A program made the position numbers and the translations under genes. Shown here one piece after another: positions 1 to 6,474 of a stretch of DNA of 12,924 bases. The notes under the pieces were generated by a model. The model was not told where the DNA came from and ran no database searches. It saw only the letters and a list, made by a program, of their open reading frames with translations. The DNA comes from Candidatus Eisenbergiella stercorigallinarum (GTDB lineage Bacteria; Bacillota; Clostridia; Lachnospirales; Lachnospiraceae), in assembly GCA_019120525.1 (NCBI GenBank), contig DWUW01000132.1, forward strand, positions 1-12,924, given 5' to 3'. How positions within the stretch are numbered: the first letter of the stretch is position 1; the number at the start of each line of letters is the position of its first letter.

Positions 1-61
1 GGAAATATCCCATGAGGTTGGGGATGGAAAAAATTTCTCTTTTGTCTATTCCGTTTTTCAT
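1..61 (-). CDS. N-terminal fragment of a probable CDP-alcohol phosphatidyltransferase
   Basis: The minus strand carries an ATG at 61-59 behind a strong GAGGAGGAG ribosome binding site (72-80). It stays open to the window edge, giving 20 codons: MKNGIDKREIFSIPNLMGYF. A short polar start followed by an IPNL(M/L)xxFR-like stretch is typical of the beginning of the first membrane segment in CDP-alcohol phosphatidyltransferases. These membrane enzymes (PgsA, cardiolipin synthase or phosphatidylserine synthase types) make phospholipid head groups. The catalytic CDP-OH motif lies outside the window, so the subfamily cannot be decided. The call rests on a short N-terminal resemblance only. The gene is divergent from the proS leader. 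Confidence 0.55.
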   Translation of the reverse strand, partial: MKNGIDKREIFSIPNLMGYF

Positions 62-106
62 TCTCTTTTGTCTCCTCCTCGTTCTTCGCCGCCGTCTTTT
101 CCTCTC

Positions 107-115
107 ATTATAGCA
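107..115 (-). promoter_or_regulatory. Extended -10 promoter for the leftmost minus-strand gene
   Basis: Read on the minus strand this is TGCTATAAT, a perfect -10 hexamer with an extended -10 TG. It lies about 46 bp upstream of the ATG at 61. No good -35 is visible at 16-18 bp spacing, which the extended -10 may compensate for. It is almost back to back with the plus-strand proS promoter, whose -35 starts at 127. Confidence 0.55.
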
Positions 116-126
116 CCCTTTTTCCC

Positions 127-155
127 TTGACGCACTGTTTTTGCTGTGCTATTCT
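127..155 (+). promoter_or_regulatory. Sigma-A-type promoter of the proS leader
   Basis: TTGACG (127-132) is followed after exactly 17 bp by TATTCT (150-155). Transcription should begin near 162, just before the first conserved elements of the T-box leader. The -35 is strong and the -10 moderate. Confidence 0.6.
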
Positions 156-161
156 TTTTTC

Positions 162-489
162 ACAAAAAGGCGTTGAAAGGAAACAGTAAGCATTTCGGAA
201 GCTGCAGAGAGAAGGCGGCCGGTGAAAGCCTTTGCCGAAGAAGTGCCGAACCCCTCCCGGAGCCGTGGGCCGAAACCGTCCCAGGACGGAAAGTAAGCTT
301 CACCGGGTTCTCCCGTCACAGAGAACGGTATCGGGCCCAAAAGTCCTGTACCATGAGCGCGGAAAGGTTTTGAGAAATGCTTCCATGGAATGTTTCCGAA
401 TTCAGGTGGTACCGCGGATCGTCCAGTCCGCCCTGAACATGTCCGGCCCTGAGCTTCAGGGAAGAGATGTTCAGGGCGTTTTTGTTTCT
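162..489 (+). promoter_or_regulatory. T-box riboswitch (tRNA-Pro) controlling proS
   Basis: This is a tRNA-sensing leader upstream of proS. The T-box sequence AGGTGGTACCGCGG is at 404-417. Its flank TTCAGG (401-406) pairs with CCTGAA (432-437), and GCGGA (414-418) with TCCGC (427-431), forming the antiterminator. The same downstream bases form the left arm of the terminator (430-440), so the two folds exclude each other. In Stem I, TTCGG (194-198) pairs with CCGAA (246-250); an AGTA motif lies on the 5' side of the specifier loop (185-188). The C-rich run right after, at 251-258, offers a CCC or CCU proline codon as specifier. Uncharged tRNA-Pro should favour readthrough into proS. The exact specifier triplet is inferred from the fold and from the gene downstream. 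Confidence 0.9.
430..487 (+). terminator. Intrinsic terminator of the proS T-box leader
   Basis: GCCCTGAACAT (430-440) pairs perfectly with ATGTTCAGGGC (467-477). An inner hairpin CCCTGA/TCAGGG (447-452 with 456-461) sits in the loop. TTTTTGTTT (479-487) follows. It is the alternative to the antiterminator and lies about 110 nt before the proS start codon. Confidence 0.92.
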
Positions 490-514
490 TATCTATTTTA
501 CAGGGCCGTCTGCG

Positions 515-583
515 CCGGAGCGTCACAGCCGCCCCTTTTAACAGGAGGAAGCCGTATCCCGGTTCCTCTTTGCGACGCTCCGG
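515..583 (+). other. Long hairpin between the T-box terminator and the proS ribosome binding site
   Basis: CCGGAGCGTC (515-524) is perfectly complementary to GACGCTCCGG (574-583). Inside it GAGGAA (545-550) pairs with TTCCTC (563-568), and CCG (552-554) with CGG (560-562). The inner arm contains an AGGAGG (543-548) with no start codon after it. The real proS ribosome binding site, AAAGGAG (584-590), starts at the base following the hairpin. It may stabilise or process the readthrough mRNA; this is inference. Confidence 0.6.
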
Positions 584-598
584 AAAGGAGAAAATTTT

Positions 599-2365
599 AT
601 GAAGCTTTCAAAACTGGTCGGCGACCGTTTCAAAGAAACGCCGTCGGACTGCGTGGCGGCAAGCCACGCGCTCATGCTGCGGGGAGGCTACATGAAATAT
701 GTGGCAAACGGCATCTATTCTTCTCTCCCGCCGCTGAAGCGGATCACAAAGAAAATCGAGGAGATCATCCGGGAGGAAATGGACGCCCTGGAGGGGCAGG
801 AGGTTTCCTTTCCCGTTGCGCTGCCCGCTTCCCTCTGGGAGGAGTCCGGCAGGTATGCGTCCGTCGGCAGTGAGCTTCTGCGGTTCACGGACCGAAACGG
901 CGCGAAAATGGTGCTGGGAATGACCCATGAGGAGGCCGCCGTCCAGCTGGTGCGGGAATACGCCTCCACCTACAGCCGCTATCCCTTCATGATCTATCAG
1001 ATCCAGACCAAATTCCGGGATGAGGCCCGTCCCCGCGCAGGGCTGATCCGCGTCCGGGAATTCACCATGAAGGACGCCTATTCCTTCCACACCTCCCAGG
1101 AGGATCTGGAGAATTACTACGCGCGCTGCCTGCGGGCCTATCAGCGCATCTTCGCCCGGGCCGGCATTCCGGAAGTGGTCTGCGTGGCCTCGGATTCCGG
1201 CATGATGGGAGGAAATCTGTCCCATGAATTCATGCTGCTGACCCCTGCCGGAGAGGATTCCATCGTCCTGTGCCTGGAGTGCGGCTACAGCGCGAACATG
1301 GAAGCGGCGGAGTGCATTTATCATACGGAGGAAGGAAGCGCCGGCACCGGCTCCGCGCCTTCCGCTCTCCTTCCCGTGGAAACGCCCGGCGTGCACACCA
1401 TAGAGGAGCTTGCGGATTTCCTGCATATCGCGCCTTCTTCTACCTGCAAGGCCGTAGTCTATCAGAAAAACCGGGACGATTCCTATGTGGTTCTGTTCCT
1501 GCGCGGCGACCTTGAGGTGAACGAGGCGAAGCTGACCTCCTTCCTTGGGGAAGACATCCATCCGGCCGTCATTACGGAAGAAAGCGGCCTGCAGGCCGGA
1601 TTCATCGGGCCTGTTTCTCTGCGGGGGCCGGAAGGGACCACGGTTCTGTTCGACCGTTCCCTGGAGGGACTTTCCGGTCTTGCCTGCGGCGCGAACAGGG
1701 AGGGCTGGCACATGACCGGGCTGGATCTGAAGCGGGACTGCCCGGACGCTGTCTATCGGGATTTTGCCAAAGCCTCTGCCGGCGGCATCTGCCCGGTCTG
1801 CGGCAGGCGGAGCCTGACCATTTCCCGAGGCATCGAGGTGGGAAACATTTTTCAGCTGGGCGACAAGTATACCCGTTCCATGCACATGCAGTATGTGGAT
1901 GAAAAGGGAAACAGCCACACTCCCATCATGGGCTGCTACGGCATCGGCGTAGGCAGGCTTGCCGCCTCCGTCTGCGAGGCAAAGCACGATGATTACGGCC
2001 CCGTCTGGCCCATCAGCATCGCGCCCTGGCAGGTGCATCTGTGCTGCATGAGAGGGGACAACGCCGAGGTGCGCGCCCAGGCGGACCGCCTGTATGAGGC
2101 GCTGCAGAAGGCCGGCGTGGAGGTGCTCTACGACGACAGAAATGTGAGCGCGGGCGTCATGTTCTCCGACGCGGACCTGCTCGGCGTTCCTGTCCGTCTG
2201 GTGGCAAGCCCCAGGAATCGGAAGGAAGGCTGCGTGGAGCTGTCCCTGCGGGGCGACAGGGCCAGCACGGTGAAACTTCCGGAAGAGACCGCCGTGGACA
2301 GCGTCCTTGCTAAAATCAGAGAGCTGGCAGAAGCGCTGGAAGCAAAGGTGCCGGAGCGCATCTAG
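599..2365 (+). CDS. proS: Prolyl-tRNA synthetase, bacterial type with editing domain
   Basis: Class IIa aminoacyl-tRNA synthetase that charges tRNA-Pro with proline using ATP in the cytoplasm. The 588 residues contain the active-site THE triad (T109-E111), motif 2 (FRDEARPRAGLIRVREF, 139-155) and motif 3 (GCYGIGVGRL, 445-454, with R453 expected to contact ATP). The insertion domain typical of bacterial ProRS spans roughly residues 225-405. It hydrolyses mischarged Ala-tRNA-Pro, and K284 in STCK matches the conserved editing lysine. The C-terminal anticodon-binding domain starts around residue 474. Two CxxC pairs (C225/C228 and C398/C401) flank the insertion and might bind a metal. The ATG at 599 sits 8 bp after AAAGGAG (584-590), and the protein begins MKLSKLVGDRF as usual. 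Expression should follow tRNA-Pro charging through the upstream T-box. Confidence 0.98.
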   Translation: MKLSKLVGDRFKETPSDCVAASHALMLRGGYMKYVANGIYSSLPPLKRITKKIEEIIREEMDALEGQEVSFPVALPASLWEESGRYASVGSELLRFTDRNGAKMVLGMTHEEAAVQLVREYASTYSRYPFMIYQIQTKFRDEARPRAGLIRVREFTMKDAYSFHTSQEDLENYYARCLRAYQRIFARAGIPEVVCVASDSGMMGGNLSHEFMLLTPAGEDSIVLCLECGYSANMEAAECIYHTEEGSAGTGSAPSALLPVETPGVHTIEELADFLHIAPSSTCKAVVYQKNRDDSYVVLFLRGDLEVNEAKLTSFLGEDIHPAVITEESGLQAGFIGPVSLRGPEGTTVLFDRSLEGLSGLACGANREGWHMTGLDLKRDCPDAVYRDFAKASAGGICPVCGRRSLTISRGIEVGNIFQLGDKYTRSMHMQYVDEKGNSHTPIMGCYGIGVGRLAASVCEAKHDDYGPVWPISIAPWQVHLCCMRGDNAEVRAQADRLYEALQKAGVEVLYDDRNVSAGVMFSDADLLGVPVRLVASPRNRKEGCVELSLRGDRASTVKLPEETAVDSVLAKIRELAEALEAKVPERI

Positions 2366-2392
2366 GCAGACGGATTCCAACATCTGCAGCGC

Positions 2393-2436
2393 ATCAGGGG
2401 GCAGGCTACCGTCAGACAGTCTGCCCCCTGATATTT
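2393..2436 (+). terminator. Strong stem-loop after proS, probable terminator between convergent genes
   Basis: ATCAGGGGGCAG (2393-2404) pairs perfectly with CTGCCCCCTGAT (2421-2432), and the stem continues through GCT/AGT with a wobble. Only a short ATTT follows on the plus strand, and there is no T-run on the minus strand, so it is not a textbook terminator. It lies between the proS stop (2365) and the map stop (2466) and may end transcripts from both sides. Confidence 0.6.
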
Positions 2437-2465
2437 GGCTCCGGCACCCGCGGGCCGTCCCGGAC

Positions 2466-3338
2466 TTAACGGGCCAGGATCTCACATCCGTCCTCCGTGA
2501 CGAGGACCATGGTTTCCCACTGCGCGGAGGGCTTTCCATCCTCCGTATAGATGGTCCATCCGTTGCTGTCATCCACATAAATCTCCGGGGTTCCCATGTT
2601 GATCATGGGCTCGATGGTAAAAATCATGCCCGGAACCATCAGCGTTTCCGTCCCGGCCGGAGCCACGTAGCTGACAAAAGGATCCTCATGAAATTCCAGT
2701 CCCACTCCGTGGCCGCCGATGTCGATGACCACGCTGTAGCCGTTTGCCTTCGCGTGACGGTTCACCGCGTCCGCCATATCTCCCAGAAACCGCCAGGGCT
2801 TCACCTGCCCGATTCCCTTCTCCATGCACTCCTTTGCCACCCGCACCAGCCGGAGATTTTCCTCCGACACATTTCCGATGCAGAACATGCGGGAGGAATC
2901 CCCGTAATACCCATTATAAATGGTGGAAACATCCACATTGATGATATCGCCGTCCTTCAGCACATCCGTTTCGCTTGGAATGCCGTGGCACACCTGGCTG
3001 TTGATGGAGGTGCACACGCTTTTCGGAAAGCCCTCATACCCCAACGGCGCCGGAATGCCTCCAAGCTCTCTGGTCTTCGTATCCACCAGCCGGTCGATTT
3101 CCGCCGTGGTCATCCCCTCCCGGATGTGCTCCGCCACATAGTCCAGCACCAGCGTGTTGATCCTGCCGCTCTCCCGGATGCCCGCGATCTGCTCCGGGTT
3201 TTTGATCATGTCATGGGTGGGCACCATGTGGCCCTCCAGTTCAAAATGATGAATCTTCTCGTCAAACGCTTCATGGCACTGCTTGTATTTTCTGCCGCTT
3301 CCGCACCAGCAGTGATCGTTTCTTCCCAGTTTTTCCAT
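2466..3338 (-). CDS. map: Methionine aminopeptidase (type I) with N-terminal SEC-C zinc motif
   Basis: Removes the initiator methionine from nascent proteins. The 290 residues have the complete two-metal site of the pita-bread fold: D136, D147, H210, E243 and E275, plus the substrate histidines H118 (VCHGIP) and H217. An N-terminal extension of about 40 residues carries a SEC-C motif, C10-x-C12-x8-C21-H22. This is a zinc-binding module also found at the C-terminus of SecA and thought to aid ribosome or protein contacts. Such long SEC-C forms are common in clostridia; E. coli Map lacks it. The ATG lies 8 bp after GGAAAGGA (3347-3354). The gene starts 44 bp downstream of the ABC-F stop in the same direction with no terminator seen, so cotranscription is likely. 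Confidence 0.96.
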   Translation of the reverse strand: MEKLGRNDHCWCGSGRKYKQCHEAFDEKIHHFELEGHMVPTHDMIKNPEQIAGIRESGRINTLVLDYVAEHIREGMTTAEIDRLVDTKTRELGGIPAPLGYEGFPKSVCTSINSQVCHGIPSETDVLKDGDIINVDVSTIYNGYYGDSSRMFCIGNVSEENLRLVRVAKECMEKGIGQVKPWRFLGDMADAVNRHAKANGYSVVIDIGGHGVGLEFHEDPFVSYVAPAGTETLMVPGMIFTIEPMINMGTPEIYVDDSNGWTIYTEDGKPSAQWETMVLVTEDGCEILAR

Positions 3339-3382
3339 TTTTGTCGTCCTTTCCTTTCTGCCTTAACGGTTTATGTATGCCG

Positions 3383-5305
3383 TCATCCCTTCCCCTGCTC
3401 CGCGATCTTCGCCGCCAGCTCCTCCAGATACATCCACCGTTCCATTTTTTCCTCCAGAGCGGCCTCCAGCTCTGCCTTCTCTGCCATGAGCTGGTTCAGC
3501 TTCACGAAGTCGCTGGCAGAAGCCTCGATATCCTGTTCAAGGGTGCTGATCCTCTCCTCCAGCGCCGCCATATCGGCCTCGATGGTCTCGTAGTCCTTCT
3601 GCTCCTTATAGGAGAACTTCAGCTTCTGCGGCCCGCGGACACGCTGTCCCTTTTCCGCCACAGGAATATCCGGCTTCCCGCAGCTCCCCCGCTTTTCTTC
3701 CTGACTCTCCTTCTCCTCTTCCTCCGCTGCCTTTCGCGCCGCGTAGTCCGTATATCCGCCCTCATACTGACGCAGCCTGCCGTCCTCCTCAAAGGCGAAG
3801 ATCCGCTTCATCGTACGGTCCAGGAAATAACGGTCGTGGGAGACGGTCACCACGATTCCTTCAAAGCGATCCAGGTAGTCCTCCAGGATCGTCAGCGTGG
3901 CGATGTCCAGATTGTTGGTGGGCTCGTCCAGCAGCAGAAAATTGGGGGAGGACGCCAGCACGCGCAGAAGGTTCAGGCGCTTTTTCTCCCCGCCGGAAAG
4001 CTTTCCGATGGGGCTGTACTGCTTATCCGGCAGAAAAAGGAATCGTTCCAGCATGGCCGACGCGGACAGTACGCCGTCCGTCGTCTGTATATATTCTGCG
4101 GTGTCCTTCACATAATCGATAACCCTCTGCTTCGGATCCATATAAGAAAGATCGGTCATCGCTCCCGGCGCATCCGTACTCTGCCCTCTGAAAGCATCCA
4201 CGCTCTGCCCTCCGGAAACGTCCGTCTGCTGCTTCCTGGAAGCGATCTCCTGGGCATAATATCCCATTTTTACAGTCTGGCCGACCACCACCTGGCCGGA
4301 ATCCGGCGGAAGGAGACCGGCGATGATCTTCATCAGCGTGGTTTTTCCACAGCCGTTGGGGCCGATAAATCCCACCCGGTCCCCCTTCAGGAAAATATAG
4401 TTAAAATCGTCGATCAGCTTCTTTTCTCCGTAGCTTTTGCAGACAGAGATAAGCTCCACCGTGGTTCTCCCCATTCTCGAAGAAATGGAACCAAGCTCCA
4501 CACTGGAATCCCGTACGGGGGCCTGCCGGTCCCGCAGCTCCTCAAACCTCTGAATATGCGCCTTCTGCTTGGTGGAACGGGCCCTGGCCCCCCGGCGGAT
4601 CCATTCCAGCTCCACGCGCAGGATGGACTGGCGCTTGCGCTCGCTCGCCTCCTCCATCTCCTGACGCTGTGTTTTTAATTCCAGGAAACCGGAATAATTC
4701 GCCTGATAGCTGTAGATGGTTCCCTTGTCAATCTCCACGATCCGATTGGCCACGCTGTCCAGAAAATAGCGGTCATGGGTCACCATGACCAGCGCCCCCT
4801 TCCATTTTTTCAGATAATCCTCCAGCCAGTCGGCCATCTCATTGTCCAGATGGTTGGTGGGCTCGTCCAGCAGCAGGATATCCGCCGGGGCCAGGAGCGC
4901 CGAGATCAGCGCCAGCCGTTTTCTCTGGCCGCCGGAAAGCTGGCCCGCGGGCTGCGCAAAGTCCCGAATCCCAAGCCGGGTCATCATCGCCTTCGCGTCG
5001 CTCTCAATGGTCCACCGGTTCTCCTCCGTCACATTGCCCGCCAGCACGCAGTCCAGGCAGGACATCTCCGGGTCAAATTCCGGATGCTGAGGGAGGTAGC
5101 GGATCACCGCATGGTTGGCCGTCGTGATGGTTCCCTCATCCGGCTCCTCCAGTCCGGCCATCATTCTTAAAAGCGTGGTCTTTCCGGTTCCGTTGATGCC
5201 GATGACGCCCACCATTTCTCCCTCCTGCAGGGAAAAGGACGCGTTGTCGAACAATTTGTGATCGGTGAAGGATTTTGTGATTTTCTCTATGTTGATCAGA
5301 TTCAT
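3383..5305 (-). CDS. ABC-F family ATPase, Uup/YfmR-like ribosome factor
   Basis: A soluble twin-ABC protein without membrane segments; ABC-F proteins act at the ribosomal E site to relieve stalled translation. The 640 residues show Walker A at 36-44 (GINGTGKTT) and 315-323 (GPNGCGKTT), signatures LSGGQ (123-127) and LSGGE (436-440), and Walker B with catalytic glutamates (LLLDEPTNHLD, LLLDEPTNNLD). The inter-domain linker contains RRGARARSTKQKAHIQRFEEL. The C-terminal 70 or so residues are a predicted coiled coil, as in Uup and YfmR. An acidic linker (about 525-540) precedes it. The start is placed at the ATG at 5305, 7 bp after AAAGAGG (5313-5319). An upstream in-frame ATG at 5353 lies before the promoter -10, so it cannot be used from that promoter. 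A tandem repeat insertion occurs at residues 356-379. Confidence 0.93.
   Translation of the reverse strand: MNLINIEKITKSFTDHKLFDNASFSLQEGEMVGVIGINGTGKTTLLRMMAGLEEPDEGTITTANHAVIRYLPQHPEFDPEMSCLDCVLAGNVTEENRWTIESDAKAMMTRLGIRDFAQPAGQLSGGQRKRLALISALLAPADILLLDEPTNHLDNEMADWLEDYLKKWKGALVMVTHDRYFLDSVANRIVEIDKGTIYSYQANYSGFLELKTQRQEMEEASERKRQSILRVELEWIRRGARARSTKQKAHIQRFEELRDRQAPVRDSSVELGSISSRMGRTTVELISVCKSYGEKKLIDDFNYIFLKGDRVGFIGPNGCGKTTLMKIIAGLLPPDSGQVVVGQTVKMGYYAQEIASRKQQTDVSGGQSVDAFRGQSTDAPGAMTDLSYMDPKQRVIDYVKDTAEYIQTTDGVLSASAMLERFLFLPDKQYSPIGKLSGGEKKRLNLLRVLASSPNFLLLDEPTNNLDIATLTILEDYLDRFEGIVVTVSHDRYFLDRTMKRIFAFEEDGRLRQYEGGYTDYAARKAAEEEEKESQEEKRGSCGKPDIPVAEKGQRVRGPQKLKFSYKEQKDYETIEADMAALEERISTLEQDIEASASDFVKLNQLMAEKAELEAALEEKMERWMYLEELAAKIAEQGKG
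4170..4241 (-). repeat. Three imperfect 24-bp tandem repeats inside the ABC-F gene
   Basis: Units at 4170-4193, 4194-4217 and 4218-4241 share the pattern GCATCCnnnCTCTGCCCTC; the third is the most diverged. They are in frame and encode three 8-residue units in protein order: SRKQQTDV, SGGQSVDA, FRGQSTDA (residues 356-379). They follow the Q-loop (YYAQE) of the second ATPase domain. Confidence 0.8.
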
Positions 5306-5344
5306 TGACGTACCTCTTTGATCGCGTTTTTTATCCAACCATTC

Positions 5345-5373
5345 ATTATACACGCAAAAAAGAAAGCAGTCAT
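5345..5373 (-). promoter_or_regulatory. Promoter of the ABC-F gene (and probably map)
   Basis: On the minus strand TATAAT (5345-5350) follows ATGACT (5368-5373) with 17 bp between them. The start point should be near 5338, leaving a leader of about 33 nt. The -35 lies inside the stem of the preceding gene's terminator (5356-5391). Confidence 0.65.
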
Positions 5374-5391
5374 CTTTTTTCGACTGCTTTC
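5356..5391 (-). terminator. Intrinsic terminator of the transglutaminase-like gene
   Basis: On the minus strand GAAAGCAGTC (5391-5382) pairs perfectly with GACTGCTTTC (5371-5362) across a 10-nt loop. Six T's follow (5361-5356). It begins 15 bp after the stop codon of the upstream gene. Confidence 0.93.
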
Positions 5392-5406
5392 CCTGATTCC
5401 CCTTCC

Positions 5407-6171
5407 CTAAACTTCGACATAGGTTCCCAGATAATCCGCTGATACAAATCCATCCGGCGAAATATTTTTATCGGCAAAGCTCGTAAAATCTACCGTTACC
5501 CATGCCCCATTGACAAAGCATTCGTTCCACTGGTGCCCTCCTCCGGACCTGGTGCCTGCTACCATGCGCGTAGGGATTCCTTCGGCGTTTAAAAGGATAT
5601 ACGCAGCCATGGAATAATGGACACAGATCGCGTGCCCACTGACCAGAGCGTCCGGGTAAGTCATTTTCATATAATCGTAATCATATTGAAAGCCGCTCCT
5701 TACGCGGGAACAGGTATTTCTGATCGCGGTAAGCGGATCCGCATCCACTGAAAGCCCGAATTTATTGATCGTAGCGGTAATGACAGCCGCCCTGTAATCG
5801 CTGACCGGCGTTTCCAGATAGGTGTTCCGGTCTCCCTCATACCAGACCGTCCCCTGCGTATTCGCCAGAAACAGATCATAGGAATTCCTGTAGTACCGCA
5901 CAAAGGCCTCCCGGTCTTCGCTGGATTTCAGCGTAATTGTCTCACCGGCCTCAAACGCCGGACATAAAGAACGGTAACGTTTCTGATCCTCCGTTTCCGC
6001 AAGAGAGGCAACCTGATCTACATAAGTGGTATAATCTATGACCATCTCCTGCCCGCTTGGCGCCGGAACCGCAGCCGCTTCCGAAGCATACAGATCCAGC
6101 GGCCGCGCTCCGCCGGATATCATGATTACAACAGTTCCTATGACAGCGGCAATTTTTTTCATTTTTTTCAA
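5407..6171 (-). CDS. Secreted transglutaminase-like cysteine protease-fold protein
   Basis: The 254 residues begin with a signal peptide (KK-x-KK, hydrophobic core about 7-20, possible cleavage near residues 29-32) and have no lipobox. The C-terminal half matches the transglutaminase-like core. It shows a cysteine in SGHAICVHYS (C183), a histidine in GGHQWNE (H213) and an aspartate in WVTVDFT (D228), so the Cys-His-Asp triad is complete. Bacterial members are usually peptidases or peptide-modifying enzymes at the cell surface; the substrate here is unknown. The start is a TTG at 6171, 8 bp after AGGAGG (6180-6185). The alternative ATG at 6162 would be 17 bp away, which is too far. The gene is monocistronic: its own promoter lies upstream and a strong terminator follows. 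Confidence 0.85.
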   Translation of the reverse strand: MKKMKKIAAVIGTVVIMISGGARPLDLYASEAAAVPAPSGQEMVIDYTTYVDQVASLAETEDQKRYRSLCPAFEAGETITLKSSEDREAFVRYYRNSYDLFLANTQGTVWYEGDRNTYLETPVSDYRAAVITATINKFGLSVDADPLTAIRNTCSRVRSGFQYDYDYMKMTYPDALVSGHAICVHYSMAAYILLNAEGIPTRMVAGTRSGGGHQWNECFVNGAWVTVDFTSFADKNISPDGFVSADYLGTYVEV

Positions 6172-6194
6172 AAAATCCCCCTCCTTTTTATCGA

Positions 6195-6217
6195 TGTACG
6201 AAAATAATTGTACGAAA
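6195..6217. repeat. Two 9-bp direct repeats in the transglutaminase leader
   Basis: TGTACGAAA occurs at 6195-6203 and again at 6209-6217, a 14-bp period, between the predicted start point and the ribosome binding site. It could be an operator read by a regulator, but no regulator gene is nearby. Chance is not excluded. Confidence 0.45.
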
Positions 6218-6269
6218 TATCACACACTTCCATCTCACCGGATATCCCGTCTTTTGCTGTACCATTTTC

Positions 6270-6298
6270 ATTATACGCCGTTTCCGGCCATCTGAAAA
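6270..6298 (-). promoter_or_regulatory. Promoter of the transglutaminase-like gene
   Basis: On the minus strand a perfect TATAAT (6270-6275) follows TTTTCA (6293-6298) with a 17-bp spacer. The predicted leader is about 90 nt. The rest of this 303-bp divergent gap (6172-6474) holds the plus-strand promoter of the lipoprotein gene and no convincing gene. Confidence 0.65.
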
Positions 6299-6352
6299 GA
6301 GACTGTTGATTCTTAAGTTTCCTTTAATTCCGCGCGAAATTTCCTTCCGCAC

Positions 6353-6410
6353 CTGTTTTCTTTCCTTCTTTTCTGGTATAGTTGTTTCAGAAAGGCGCAT
6401 CGCGTGCGCC
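6353..6410 (+). promoter_or_regulatory. Extended -10 promoter and leader hairpin of the SIMPL lipoprotein gene
   Basis: TGGTATAGT (6374-6382) is an extended -10 element. A weak CTGTTT (6353-6358) may serve as -35 with 18 bp spacing. Just past the expected start point a hairpin GGCGCA/TGCGCC (6394-6399 with 6405-6410) would sit at the 5' end of the mRNA. Confidence 0.5.
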
Positions 6411-6474
6411 CAACTGCTGATGCGGCTGTCCGGCATCCGGGCCGGAGCGCCGTCTTTCAAGGGAGGAACCGTTT

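Noticed and set aside
232..873. Plus-strand reading frame of 213 codons across the proS leader
   Set aside because: It runs through the T-box, its terminator and into proS in another frame. The RNA elements and the proS protein explain the sequence.
608..2578. Long minus-strand reading frame of 656 codons opposite proS
   Set aside because: A shadow of a GC-rich gene; its translation has no recognisable domain and proS on the other strand is certain.
5306..5353. A start for the ABC-F gene at the ATG at 5353
   Set aside because: That ATG overlaps the promoter region upstream of the -10 hexamer. The ATG at 5305 has AAAGAGG at proper spacing and starts the conserved sequence MNLINIEKITKSF.
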